Assembly (NCBI GenBank): GCA_034520745.1
Contig: JAXHNF010000013.1
Span: 38,483-102,482 of the forward strand
DNA from: Alkalibacterium sp034520745
Lineage (GTDB): Bacteria; Bacillota; Bacilli; Lactobacillales; Carnobacteriaceae_A
Direction: 5' to 3'
DNA length: 64,000 bases
Translations under genes and position numbers: made by a program
In this document: one piece after another, positions 38,379 to 46,246 of the stretch
How the letters are laid out: each line of letters starts with the position of its first letter
How positions within the stretch are numbered: position 1 is the stretch's first letter
Notes under the pieces: model-generated
What the model saw: only the letters and a program-made list of their open reading frames with translations
The model's database searches: none
What the model was told of the DNA's origin: nothing

Positions 38379-39380
38379 ATGGCAGTAAAAGTAGCAATTA
38401 ACGGGTTTGGCCGTGTTGGGCGACTGGCGTATCGTCGTATTAAAGAATTAAACGGTACAGAGTTAGAAGTGATTGCAGTTAATGATTTAGCTGATAATCA
38501 GGATTTGGCTTATCTGCTGAAATATGATACGGCTCATGGCATTCTCCCTTATACTGTAGAAGCTGGAGAAAATTCTATTTTTATCGATGGTAAAGAAATT
38601 CAGACGTATAAAGAAGCAGATGCCAGGAAATTACCATGGAGAGAAATGGATATTGATATTGTACTGGAGTGTACTGGTTTTTATACGTCTTCAGAAAAAT
38701 CCCAGGCCCATATAGAAGCAGGAGCTAAAAAAGTGATGATTTCTGCTCCACCTAAAGATAATGTAACTAAAATTGGGGTTTACGGAGTGAATGAAAATAC
38801 GCTGACGAAGGAAGACAGAATCGTTTCTGCTGCTTCTTGTACAACGAATGCGCTGGCTTTAATGACGAAAATTTTGGTGGACGAATTCGGTATTCAAAGA
38901 GGATTAATGACCGGTTCACGTGCATATACGGCTACACAATCTCTTCAAGATGCTCCCGGAGGAAGGAAGAAACGCGCGGGCGCTCAAAATGTCATTCCGA
39001 CATCAACAGGCGCATCGAAAGCATTAGGTAAGGTTCTTCCAACAGTTGATGGAATCATAACAGGAACCTCAACGCGTGTTCCTGTTATAACCGCAGGCTT
39101 TGTAGAACTTTACTCAGTGCTTGGCAGGAACGTTACAGTGACCGAAATAAACAGAGCAATGAAAGCCTCTGAGAACGATGCTTATGGCTATACAGAGGAT
39201 GAAGTAGTATCTTCTGATATCATTGGTGATACTCACGGTTCTGTCTTTGACGGAACGCTGACTGAGGTAATGGATGCAAACGATGGACAGCTTGTAAAAA
39301 CTGTTGCCTGGTATGATAATGAATACGGTTTTGTTTCAAATATGATCCGACTATTGGAGTATTTCACACAGCTGGGATGA
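38379..39380 (+). CDS. GAPDH paralogue with altered active site, inside copper island
   Basis: Type I glyceraldehyde-3-phosphate dehydrogenase fold, 333 residues, intact. The NAD-binding start VKVAINGFGRVGRLAYRR and the C-terminal WYDNEYGFVSN are normal. The active site is not: SAASCTTNALA keeps the catalytic Cys (154) but has Ala (158) where nearly all GAPDHs have a second Cys (SCTTNCLAP). The catalytic His of HAYTGDQ is Arg 181 (SRAYTATQ). ATG 38379 follows AAAAGGAGG; in-frame codons extend upstream but match no family. It sits 118 bp after copB on the same strand. GAPDH is a known copper-sensitive enzyme, so a copper-tolerant or non-catalytic role is inferred. The housekeeping GAPDH is not in this window. 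Confidence 0.9.
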   Translation: MAVKVAINGFGRVGRLAYRRIKELNGTELEVIAVNDLADNQDLAYLLKYDTAHGILPYTVEAGENSIFIDGKEIQTYKEADARKLPWREMDIDIVLECTGFYTSSEKSQAHIEAGAKKVMISAPPKDNVTKIGVYGVNENTLTKEDRIVSAASCTTNALALMTKILVDEFGIQRGLMTGSRAYTATQSLQDAPGGRKKRAGAQNVIPTSTGASKALGKVLPTVDGIITGTSTRVPVITAGFVELYSVLGRNVTVTEINRAMKASENDAYGYTEDEVVSSDIIGDTHGSVFDGTLTEVMDANDGQLVKTVAWYDNEYGFVSNMIRLLEYFTQLG

Positions 39381-39427
39381 TCCAGTAAGCACCTGTTTTA
39401 AAACTTATCTCAGATAGGAGTATAGGA

Positions 39428-39694
39428 ATGAAAACATGGATAACCATTGAAGGGATAGAATGTACTGTCTGTTCAGAAGAGATTGTGGCAGAAGTCTCAA
39501 CCTCACGTACAGTGGAAGATGTATTTAATGGTTTACACAAAAAGATGCTGTTTATTCATAAGAAAAAAGGTGTTACAAAAGAGATTTTTTTAAATTCAAT
39601 GAGCCGATTACCTGAAATAATGAACCGGGTCATAACAAAGTACGAATGTACGTGTCAAGCTGTATGCCGAATGTTTTCAGAGTCGATCTATTAG
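39428..39694 (+). CDS. small Cys-rich protein, possibly a divergent HMA domain
   Basis: An 88-residue protein I do not recognise at family level. It starts ITIEGIECTVCSEEIV, similar to an HMA strand-loop with CxxC (CTVC), and ends YECTCQAVCRMF, adding three more Cys. The order of predicted strands and helices fits the HMA fold. ATG 39428 follows ATAGGAG. It lies between the GAPDH paralogue and copZ, on the same strand. Confidence 0.65.
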   Translation: MKTWITIEGIECTVCSEEIVAEVSTSRTVEDVFNGLHKKMLFIHKKKGVTKEIFLNSMSRLPEIMNRVITKYECTCQAVCRMFSESIY

Positions 39695-39759
39695 CAGAGT
39701 AAGAAGTGCATAAAACTTAAAGAATCAACAAAAAAATAAAATGGAAAGAGGGAAAAATA

Positions 39760-39963
39760 ATGAGAAAAGAAGTAAGAGTAGAAGGAATGAAGTGCGAAGG
39801 TTGTGCCAGAAATGTACAAGAAAGACTCTCAGGTATCGAAGGGGTAAATACAGTAGACGTAGATTTAAAAAATGAGAAAGTCGTTTTAGAAAGTCAGTCA
39901 GAAATTGACAGTGAAACACTCAATTCTGCTTTGTCAGAAACAAAATACAGTGTAGCCGATTAA
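39760..39963 (+). CDS. copZ: copper chaperone CopZ
   Basis: A single 67-residue HMA domain that carries Cu(I) to the ATPases and to CopY. The metal site is GMKCEGCARNV. ATG 39760 follows AGAGGG. Last gene of this transcript, before a strong terminator. Confidence 0.93.
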   Translation: MRKEVRVEGMKCEGCARNVQERLSGIEGVNTVDVDLKNEKVVLESQSEIDSETLNSALSETKYSVAD

Positions 39964-40012
39964 CGGAAGGTTTTCACTTCGTTGATATGAAATGGAAATA
40001 GTTTAAACTGTT

Positions 40013-40060
40013 CAAAAGAAAGAAGTATCCGTGACTATCAGGATAGCTTCTTTCTTTTGT
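40013..40060 (+). terminator. terminator after copZ
   Basis: Stem CAAAAGAAAGAAGTATCC paired with GGATAGCTTCTTTCTTTTG, one mismatch or bulge, loop about 10 nt. It ends the copper transcript. Confidence 0.85.
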
Positions 40061-40124
40061 TATACGGGGAACTATAACTCTCGTAAATGCAGACTGTATA
40101 ATAAGAACCTGCAATTTTTTAGAA

Positions 40125-40156
40125 TCCATATGTTCTCCATAACTTTTTCATATACT
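40125..40156 (+). promoter_or_regulatory. TCCATA direct-repeat operator with -10 (site 3)
   Basis: TCCATA (40125-40130), 5 bp, TCCATA (40136-40141), 5 bp, TTCATA (40147-40152), with the -10 TATACT (40151-40156) starting 9 bp after the second box. Three boxes here repeat on an 11-bp period. It lies before the lgt-lit segment. The rest of 39964-40317 shows no gene. Confidence 0.65.
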
Positions 40157-40317
40157 TCCTTTATGAATAAATTTAGAAAAAAATACAAGTATAGTCAGTC
40201 GGATTTAGGGTCTTGATATCTTGGTGTAACTGACAATAAAGAAGTGGTCAAAAACAATCTGAGAGCTGCACTTTATTTTCGTGACTATGTTTAGAAAAAA
40301 AGAAGGAGAAAAATCAT

Positions 40318-41121
40318 ATGGTAGAACTTTTTATCATTCGGCTTATTGCTCGTTTCAAAAAGAAGGAAGCGGCTGGATGAAGAGGATAATATTACTAATT
40401 TCGATTTATATTGCCGTCTTTGTTCGGTATTCTAGGTGCCCGTCTGGGTTATGTTCTTTTTTTTGATCCAGCCAAATATCTGGAAAATCCTATGGAGATG
40501 CTCGGTATTACCCAGGGTGGATTGTCTATTCAGGGAGCAATTATTGTTGCAGGTATTTTTGCATTATGGTATATAAAAAAGAAAAATATGGCGTTAGGTA
40601 AAACTGCGGATGCCATACGTTGCGGGAGCAATTTTAGGTGAGAGCGATGGGGCGTGTCGGATGTGATGTGTTCGGGACTTCCGATGAGTCGAAATTGGCC
40701 TTGGGGAGTGATGGTTCGTGGCCGTTAAAAGTGCTCCCATCCGGCACAATTATATGAAGTAGCACTGAACTTTATTTTATTCTTAATTATCTGGAAAAGA
40801 AGACGCACAGCCAAGTTTGATGGAGAATTATTCTTTATATATATAATTGGTTTTGCTGCTAACAGATTTATTGTAGAATTCTTCAGAACGAATCCCCAGG
40901 CAATCGGCCCATTCAGTATCGCTCATGTGTTGAGTTTAGCGATTATAGCCATGGGTATCCTTTCATTTATTTTTATGAGAAACAAAAATGCTGGAAGTTA
41001 TGCTTCCGATAGTAATGAAGAAGTCAGTTTAAATAGTTCATGGGTTTATGGAGTGATTGCTGCAGCGTTTGTTCTGTCTGTCATTTTTTACTATGGTATT
41101 CATTTTATCTATAGCCGATGA
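40318..41121 (+). pseudogene. lgt: Lgt-like prolipoprotein diacylglyceryl transferase, disrupted
   Basis: Lgt adds diacylglycerol to lipoprotein cysteines. Parts are readable in several frames: LSFGLLLVSKRRKRLDEED, FGILGARLGYVLFFDPAKYL, QGGLSIQGAIIVAG, then GRVGCDVFG, HPAQLYEVALNFILF, and RFIVEFFRTNPQ. GRVGCDVFG replaces the usual GRWGNFxN motif. The first helix is short: the conserved segment before it is missing. The C-terminus has an extra membrane segment (WVYGVIAAAFVLSVIFYYG). At least four indels are needed. Net length is about 268 codons, so the gene may be whole in life. ATG 40318 is 10 nt after AAGGAG. Copper-linked extra lgt copies are known in Listeria and relatives. Confidence 0.78.
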
Positions 41122-41154
41122 TAACTAAAGCAGGTTACCCAAGGGGGAATAATT

Positions 41155-41352
41155 ATGGAAACGATCTTGTTTGTTGTTCTAATGGTTCTGGGTCATCTAT
41201 TAATGATGCATTTCATGCCGGGAATGGGAGGACATTCCCACGGAAAACAGAGTCCCACGGATAGTAATCAACTTGAAGTGGAAAAAGTAAAAGAAGAAAA
41301 CAGACGGTTAAAAGAAGAATTAGCCGCTGTAAAGACAAAAATAAATAATTAA
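41155..41352 (+). CDS. small membrane protein with Met/His motif
   Basis: A 65-residue protein with one N-terminal membrane helix (METILFVVLMVLGHLLMM), then HFMPGMGGHSHG, a likely Cu-binding Met/His loop outside or at the membrane face, then a charged coiled-coil tail. ATG 41155 follows AAGGGGG. Similar small proteins occur in Gram-positive copper islands; the function is not established here. Confidence 0.7.
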   Translation: METILFVVLMVLGHLLMMHFMPGMGGHSHGKQSPTDSNQLEVEKVKEENRRLKEELAAVKTKINN

Positions 41353-41377
41353 CCATTAAAATGAGGCTGATTACACA

Positions 41378-42071
41378 TTGAGACAAAAAATAATTAAAAT
41401 TAATGGCTTTTTGATGGTTTCGCTTTTTATTCTATCACTATCGATAGCTATAACTATAAATTTTTTTCCTTTATATTCGTTTGATATCGATTTTTTGAAT
41501 ATTTCGGAATATTTAGAGATGCCGAAAGAACAACTTCTAACTAACTATCGAATTTTGTTGGACTACCTGAATAAACCCTGGATAGATGAATTGTTACTGC
41601 CGGACTTTCCTAGTTCAGACAGAGGGTTATTTCATTTTACGGAAGTGAAGGAGTTATTCCTATTGAACTACCAGATTCTATTTTTCACAGGAACAGGAAC
41701 GTTCTGGTTTTTCTGGTATGCGAAAAAAAAAGCAATTTTCTGAAGACTTTCTGTTGTACTTCAGGTTGGGAATAATAGTGTCACTGACTGCAATTGTTGC
41801 ACTGCTGCTGAATTTTGACAGTCTTTTTTTATTGTTTCATCAGACCTTTTTCAATAATGATGCATGGTTATTCAACCCGGCAACGGATCCCATTATTCTG
41901 GCATTGCCAGCTGATTTCTTTATGCACACATTCTTATTAACCTTTATTCTTATAGAGCTCTTTCTCGTAATCGGCTATTCTGTTTCAAAAGTTAAAGTCA
42001 ATAACCGCAGAAAACAGATTAAAGGGCAACAGATTGTAAATAATGCAGAAAAAATAATTCAGCTACATTAG
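41378..42071 (+). CDS. lit: lipoprotein intramolecular transacylase Lit (frameshifted)
   Basis: Lit (DUF1461/TIGR01906) moves an acyl chain within lipoproteins and makes lyso-form lipoproteins. Four membrane segments; the family signature is clear as LLDYLNKPWIDELLLPDF, then DRGLFHFTEVKELFLLNYQ. The frame breaks in the nine-A run at about 41723-41731 (YAKKK), and the second half (LPADFFMHTFLL) follows in another frame. Removing one A restores about 230 codons. A copper-induced second lit (lit2) is known from Listeria. TTG 41378 is the likely start, with GAGG 11 nt upstream. Confidence 0.88.
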
Positions 42072-42150
42072 ATAAGGGATTGTCTGAAAGGAAAAGAACA
42101 AGAAGAATTAAGTGGGAGAAAGTATAACAGTAGTTTATTATAGGCTAGTG

Positions 42151-42166
42151 TACACTTGTATAAGAT
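42151..42166 (+). promoter_or_regulatory. CopY box before the second adenylate kinase
   Basis: TACACTTGTA (42151-42160) is identical to the second copY box at 32692-32701. TAAGAT (42161-42166) just after it is a plausible -10, with TTATAG 17 bp upstream as a weak -35. So the box overlaps a promoter that could drive the adenylate kinase, the two-component system and the CopL-like lipoprotein. Confidence 0.8.
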
Positions 42167-42262
42167 AGTTTCAGAAATGTTGAAAAAAATGTTAAAATAT
42201 TAAGTGACTTGGAGCAGCTGCTGTTTTTTCATAAGTTTTAGCCTACCGTTAAGGAGTGAAAT

Positions 42263-42793
42263 ATGATACTTATATTATTAGGTCCACCGGGTTCGGGGAA
42301 AGGAACTGTTGCTGAAAAGATAAATGTTAAACATCATTTTCCGGTAGTATCTGTGGGAGAGATGCTTCGTTCTGAAATCAAGATAGGAACACAAATTGGA
42401 AAGAAGTCTTCTCAGTATGTTTCATCAGGGAGATTAGTCCCCGATGACATCATTAACTCTCTTGTCATAGAATGTATACAGAAGTATAACGATGAAGAGT
42501 CGATCATTCTGGACGGTTATCCGCGTACACTGAATCAGGCCTGGACTTTAGAGGAAGAATCAGAAAATGAACTGATGGTTTTTTATCTGGATGTAGACAA
42601 AGATATACTGATAAATCGTCTTTTAAATCGACGAAGAAAAGATGACACAAAAGAAACGATCAGCCAGCGTTTTGAGACGTACCAGAATGAAACGCAGCCT
42701 TTATTAGAGTATTACAGAAAAATAGAAATCTTAGTAAAAGTAAGCGGAGAGACCTCTGCTGATATTTTTCAAGAAATCGAAAAATTTTTATAA
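42263..42793 (+). CDS. second adenylate kinase, short form without zinc LID
   Basis: A 176-residue adenylate kinase-family protein. P-loop GPPGSGKGT, VSVGEMLRSE and DGYPRTLNQA are all present, as is the LID arginine set NRRRKDDTKETISQRF. The LID is the short form and has no Cys4 site; the only Cys in the protein is in IECIQKY. The housekeeping adk at 18712 has the full zinc LID. ATG 42263 follows AAGGAGTG. A perfect CopY box lies about 100 bp upstream, so copper induction is likely. It could instead be a UMP/CMP-type kinase, but the motifs fit Adk best. Confidence 0.88.
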   Translation: MILILLGPPGSGKGTVAEKINVKHHFPVVSVGEMLRSEIKIGTQIGKKSSQYVSSGRLVPDDIINSLVIECIQKYNDEESIILDGYPRTLNQAWTLEEESENELMVFYLDVDKDILINRLLNRRRKDDTKETISQRFETYQNETQPLLEYYRKIEILVKVSGETSADIFQEIEKFL

Positions 42794-42850
42794 GTTTTCA
42801 ACAGCATTAATTTTATTGATTGAAAAAAAACTTAAGATATTGAAAGGAGC

Positions 42851-43555
42851 ATGTATGACAGTATACTAGTAGTGGATGACGAACAGACCATATTGGATAT
42901 TATCCAAGCCTATTTAACCGCTGACGGGAATAAAGTCTTCTTAGCTGATAACGGCGAGCAGGCCATTGAATTGTTTCAATCCAATCCCATAGATTTTATT
43001 GTGCTGGACATCATGCTGCCGGATTACTCTGGGTGGGAAATCTGTGAGGAAATAAGGAAAACCTCGGAGGTGCCCATTATTCTTCTGACGGCCAGATCTA
43101 ATGAACAGGACATCATCAAAGGACTGAAACTTGGAGCCGATGACTACATTAAAAAACCGTTCAGTCCTAAAGAACTCCTGGCAAGGATCGAGACTGTAAG
43201 AAGAAGGACAAAAACTTTTGATAATGATGAAAAGTGGGTTTTCAATAAAGGGGAACTGATCATTTATCCGGAGACCCTGGAAGTGACCGTACGAGGGAAC
43301 GCAGTTGTTTTAACTCACACCGAATTTGAACTGCTGGCAGCGATGGCAAGAGATCCCCGTCATGTCTTTTCACGCGAGCAACTGCTTGAGAAGGTCAAAG
43401 GACTTGAAGCAACGGCCATGGATCGAGTCATCGATTCACACATAAAGAACCTGAGAGCAAAATTAGAATCAGATCCTAAAAAACCAGTTTATATCGAAAC
43501 CGTTCATGGCAGCGGGTACCGTTTTGGGGTGAAAAATGAAGAAAACGTTATTTAA
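42851..43555 (+). CDS. OmpR/PhoB-family response regulator
   Basis: A 234-residue two-component regulator. Receiver domain: VVDDEQ, the phospho-Asp in VLDIMLPDYSG and the Lys in YIKKPFSP. The C-terminal winged helix includes LTHTEFELLAAMARDP and VHGSGYRFG. It overlaps the kinase gene by 20 bp. AAAGGAG lies unusually close to the ATG (1-2 nt). As an OmpR-type factor it should bind direct repeats, so it is the best candidate to bind the TCCATA boxes. Confidence 0.93.
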   Translation: MYDSILVVDDEQTILDIIQAYLTADGNKVFLADNGEQAIELFQSNPIDFIVLDIMLPDYSGWEICEEIRKTSEVPIILLTARSNEQDIIKGLKLGADDYIKKPFSPKELLARIETVRRRTKTFDNDEKWVFNKGELIIYPETLEVTVRGNAVVLTHTEFELLAAMARDPRHVFSREQLLEKVKGLEATAMDRVIDSHIKNLRAKLESDPKKPVYIETVHGSGYRFGVKNEENVI

Positions 43556-44906
43556 TCATTTGTTTATTTATATTTTAAGCGGAAGTATCCTTATCATTTC
43601 CTTGTTCAGTTTTTTAATGTTCCAGATAACTGAAAATCGGTTCGGGGACTATTTAAGTGATCGTTATGCTGCAGAAAGAGAAACGGTCATTGAAACAATA
43701 GAAGCGGCATATACGGGAAGTGAGCAGTGGGATAGGGAAGTGTTGTCGAGTGTGATTCAAAATGCCATGCATTCTCACATGCTGGTCAGAGTCGTTGATA
43801 CTGATGGAGACGAAATCATCAGCCATACAACACCAATGGGCCAGCATATGCAGAGGATGCAGAGGGTATCCGTAGTGCCGAGTGATAACTGGGCAGATGA
43901 AGAAGTCGAACTGTTTTCTGAAGGCGACTATATTGGTTCAGCTTTTATTACTTTTCCGGGCTTTCAGGAGTACACAGCTGAAGAAACCGAATTTCTTGAT
44001 GACCTGACAAGTGCTGATCGTCTTGATGGGCTTATCTCTATTATAGTTGCGGGCATAATGGCTATATGATCTCGATACGCTTAAGTAGACCTATCACAGC
44101 CGCCAGCAGACGAACACAGCAGATCGCTCAAGGGAACGATATAGTAACTGAAGATTTTGAAGACGAAAAAATCAGCGAGCTCTTTCAGCTGCAGCAGAGC
44201 GTTACTGCTCTGGCGGCCCAGTTAGCTGAGCAGAAGAGGATCCGCAATCAGCTGGTTTCTGATTTATCCCATGAAGTAAGAACACCATTAACTGCACTGC
44301 AGGGGAATATCGAAGCAATGCTTGACGGAGTCTGGGAAGTCACACCCGAGCGGCTGCATAGTCTGAACCGTCAAGTCATCCGGCTGGCGCACTTAGTCCA
44401 GCTGATCGATCAGCTGGAAGATGCAGAAGAAAGCAGCAGCCACTTAACCTTGGAAAAGTTTGATATCAAAGAACTGCTCTCTACGGTAAAGATCGCTTTT
44501 GAACCACAGGCGAAAGCAAAAAATATCACTCTGAATCTAGAAGCTCAGTCTGAAATGGATCGAAGCAGACAGAAATAAACTGGATCAGGTCATGACGAAC
44601 CTTGTGGCTAATGCCATGAAGTTCACTCCTGAAGGCGGGAATATTCAATTGCTGTCCCGGAAAATAAAGGATGACCTCGTTATTACTGTTCAGGATAACG
44701 GCCAGGGCATTCCTGAAAGCAAACTGAAGTATATCTTTGAACGCTTTTATCAGGCTGAACCTTCACGGAACAGTGAACTTCAGGGTCAGGGCATCGGGCT
44801 GGCCGTCGTTAAAAGTATCGTAGATGCGCATCATGGCAGAATAACCGTTGAAAGTGAAGAAGGAAAGGGTACGTTGTTTATAGTCGTATTACCAGTGAGA
44901 CAATAA
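43536..44906 (+). CDS. sensor histidine kinase (frameshifted)
   Basis: Partner of the response regulator. It has an N-terminal helix, an extracytoplasmic sensor (residues about 30-165) and a second helix (GLISIIVAGIMA). The sensor contains MHSHM and MGQHMQRMQRV, Met/His groups as expected for Cu(I) sensing. The frame breaks near 44065 and 44575. HAMP, the H box SHEVRTPLTAL, N box NLVANAMKFTP and G boxes DNGQGIP and GQGIGLAVV are all readable. Two compensating indels give a net span of 456 codons. Confidence 0.9.
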
Positions 44907-44933
44907 AAGTAAAGAAAGAAGAGGAACTAAATT

Positions 44934-45545
44934 ATGAAAAAATTGATAGTATTAGGATTAAGCACCACGTTTATTTTGATGGGATGTTCAGACACAACAG
45001 ATACAACCGACTCATCCAGTGAGACGGCTATCCTTGAAGAAGAGAACATCCAGGACGAAATGCCCGGGATGGACGAAGCTGACGAAGTGGTAGAAATGGA
45101 CGAAATGATGGGGATGGATCATGACGGAGAAATCCCATCTGATCTACAAGAAGCTGAGGATCCAGCATTCCCTGTAGGAAGCATTGCCATTATCACAGCG
45201 ACCCATATGCCGGGAATGGAGGGGGCTGAAGCGACTATATCTGGAGCCTTCGACACGACTGTATATGAAGTGAGTTATACTCCGACAGATGGCGGCGAAA
45301 GAGTGCTCGATCACCGATGGGTTATACAGGAAGATTTAGAAGAAGGGACAGAAGTAGCAGAGCCTGGTGAAGAGGTCGTCCTGGACGTTGAGCACGCTGA
45401 AGGCATGCAGGGAGCTGTTGCAATCGTTGAGGTAGCATATACGGGAACGATCTATGCCGTCGATTATAACTCGACAATAGATGGTGAGAGAGTAACCAAT
45501 CATATGTGGGTGACCGAAGACGAACTGGAAGCTCCGGAAGAGTAA
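44934..45545 (+). CDS. YdhK/CopL-family copper lipoprotein
   Basis: A 203-residue lipoprotein with lipobox ILMGC at Cys 18. A Met/Asp/Glu-rich linker (DEMPGMDEADEV, MDEMMGMDHDGE) is followed by two DUF1541 repeats, each with a TATHMPGM or VEHAEGM type metal site and a closing HRWV or NHMWV. This matches CopL-type surface copper-binding lipoproteins. It follows the kinase gene by 27 bp behind AGAGGA, so it belongs to the same operon. Lgt and Lit nearby may act on it. Confidence 0.9.
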   Translation: MKKLIVLGLSTTFILMGCSDTTDTTDSSSETAILEEENIQDEMPGMDEADEVVEMDEMMGMDHDGEIPSDLQEAEDPAFPVGSIAIITATHMPGMEGAEATISGAFDTTVYEVSYTPTDGGERVLDHRWVIQEDLEEGTEVAEPGEEVVLDVEHAEGMQGAVAIVEVAYTGTIYAVDYNSTIDGERVTNHMWVTEDELEAPEE

Positions 45546-45591
45546 AGGGACAACGCTCATTATCCAATAGGCATGAAATAAACTAAATTAC

Positions 45592-45634
45592 GACGTCAAA
45601 AGACAGTGAAATCTGCTTTTGGCGTCTTTTTTTC
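45592..45634 (+). terminator. terminator after the lipoprotein gene
   Basis: Stem GACGTCAAAAG / CTTTTGGCGTC (one G-U pair), then seven T. Confidence 0.92.
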
Positions 45635-45662
45635 TTGTAAAAAATAATTTCCATAGTGAAAA

Positions 45663-45694
45663 TACATAAAATATCCACAACTGGCTTGTATGAT
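45663..45694 (+). promoter_or_regulatory. TCCATA direct-repeat operator with -10 (site 4)
   Basis: TACATA (45663-45668), 5 bp, TCCACA (45674-45679), 9 bp, -10 TATGAT (45689-45694). It shares ATAAAATATCCA with site 5 at 58617. It drives the small Met/His-rich gene at 45735. Confidence 0.6.
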
Positions 45695-45734
45695 TACATT
45701 GTAAAGAAAAAATAAAAAAGGAGTGCGATCAGAA

Positions 45735-46077
45735 ATGAATTTAATTAGTGGAGTTTTATCAGGAGTATTAGCAGTTACCGGGGTATTTAGGAATATCTCA
45801 GTTTTCGGAACAAGATACGTCAAATCAAGATGCAGTTATCCAGGAACAAGTGATGGAAGTTGATCAAATGCGAGATATAATGGATACAGTCGAATTTGAG
45901 GACATGGAACTGCATATGGAAGAGGGCGTCTTTAATTTTGGACAAATGAAATCTCATAGTGATGAAATGCATCCGGACCTTAATAATCAGGAGCTTAGAG
46001 AGCTATACAAAAGTATGCATGGGACTGGTGGTTCTTCCCGAAGCAGCAATTTCAGAGGAATGGACATGCATCAGTAA
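45735..46077 (+). CDS. small exported Met/His-rich protein (frameshifted)
   Basis: I do not recognise the family. ATG 45735 follows AAGGAGTG and gives a hydrophobic leader (MNLISGVLSGVLAVTGV). The frame breaks near 45788; after it ISQFSEQDTSNQDAVIQEQ leads to MDTVEFEDMELHMEEG, MKSHSDEMHPDLNNQE and a C-terminal SNFRGMDMHQ. About 113 codons in all. The mature part has several Met and His, suggesting copper buffering outside the cell, by inference from context. Confidence 0.65.
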
Positions 46078-46195
46078 ATAACCGTAATGCAGTCGGATAG
46101 GGATCTTGACTTAGACTGTTTTTCGATTTAAGTAAGCAAACAGGTATCTAATAAAGCTACCCGGTCAAAAGGAAACAGAAGAATAAACAGATGAC

Positions 46196-46228
46196 AAAAG
46201 GTCACAGGAATTTCCCTGTGACCTTTTT
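46196..46228. terminator. bidirectional terminator
   Basis: Stem AAAAGGTCACAGG / CCTGTGACCTTTT with loop AATTTC, A-run on one side and T-run on the other. It serves the Met/His gene on the plus strand and the F420-ligase-like gene on the minus strand, and marks the right end of the copper island. Confidence 0.92.
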
Positions 46229-46246
46229 GCATGTATTTAATTTGAA

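Noticed and set aside
38301..38379. N-terminal extension of the GAPDH paralogue
   Set aside because: Codons are open upstream, but the family N-terminus and a strong ribosome binding site fit ATG 38379.
40318..41121. Lgt as a clearly dead gene
   Set aside because: It has many frame breaks, but the net length is normal and the same indel pattern affects essential genes, so death cannot be concluded.
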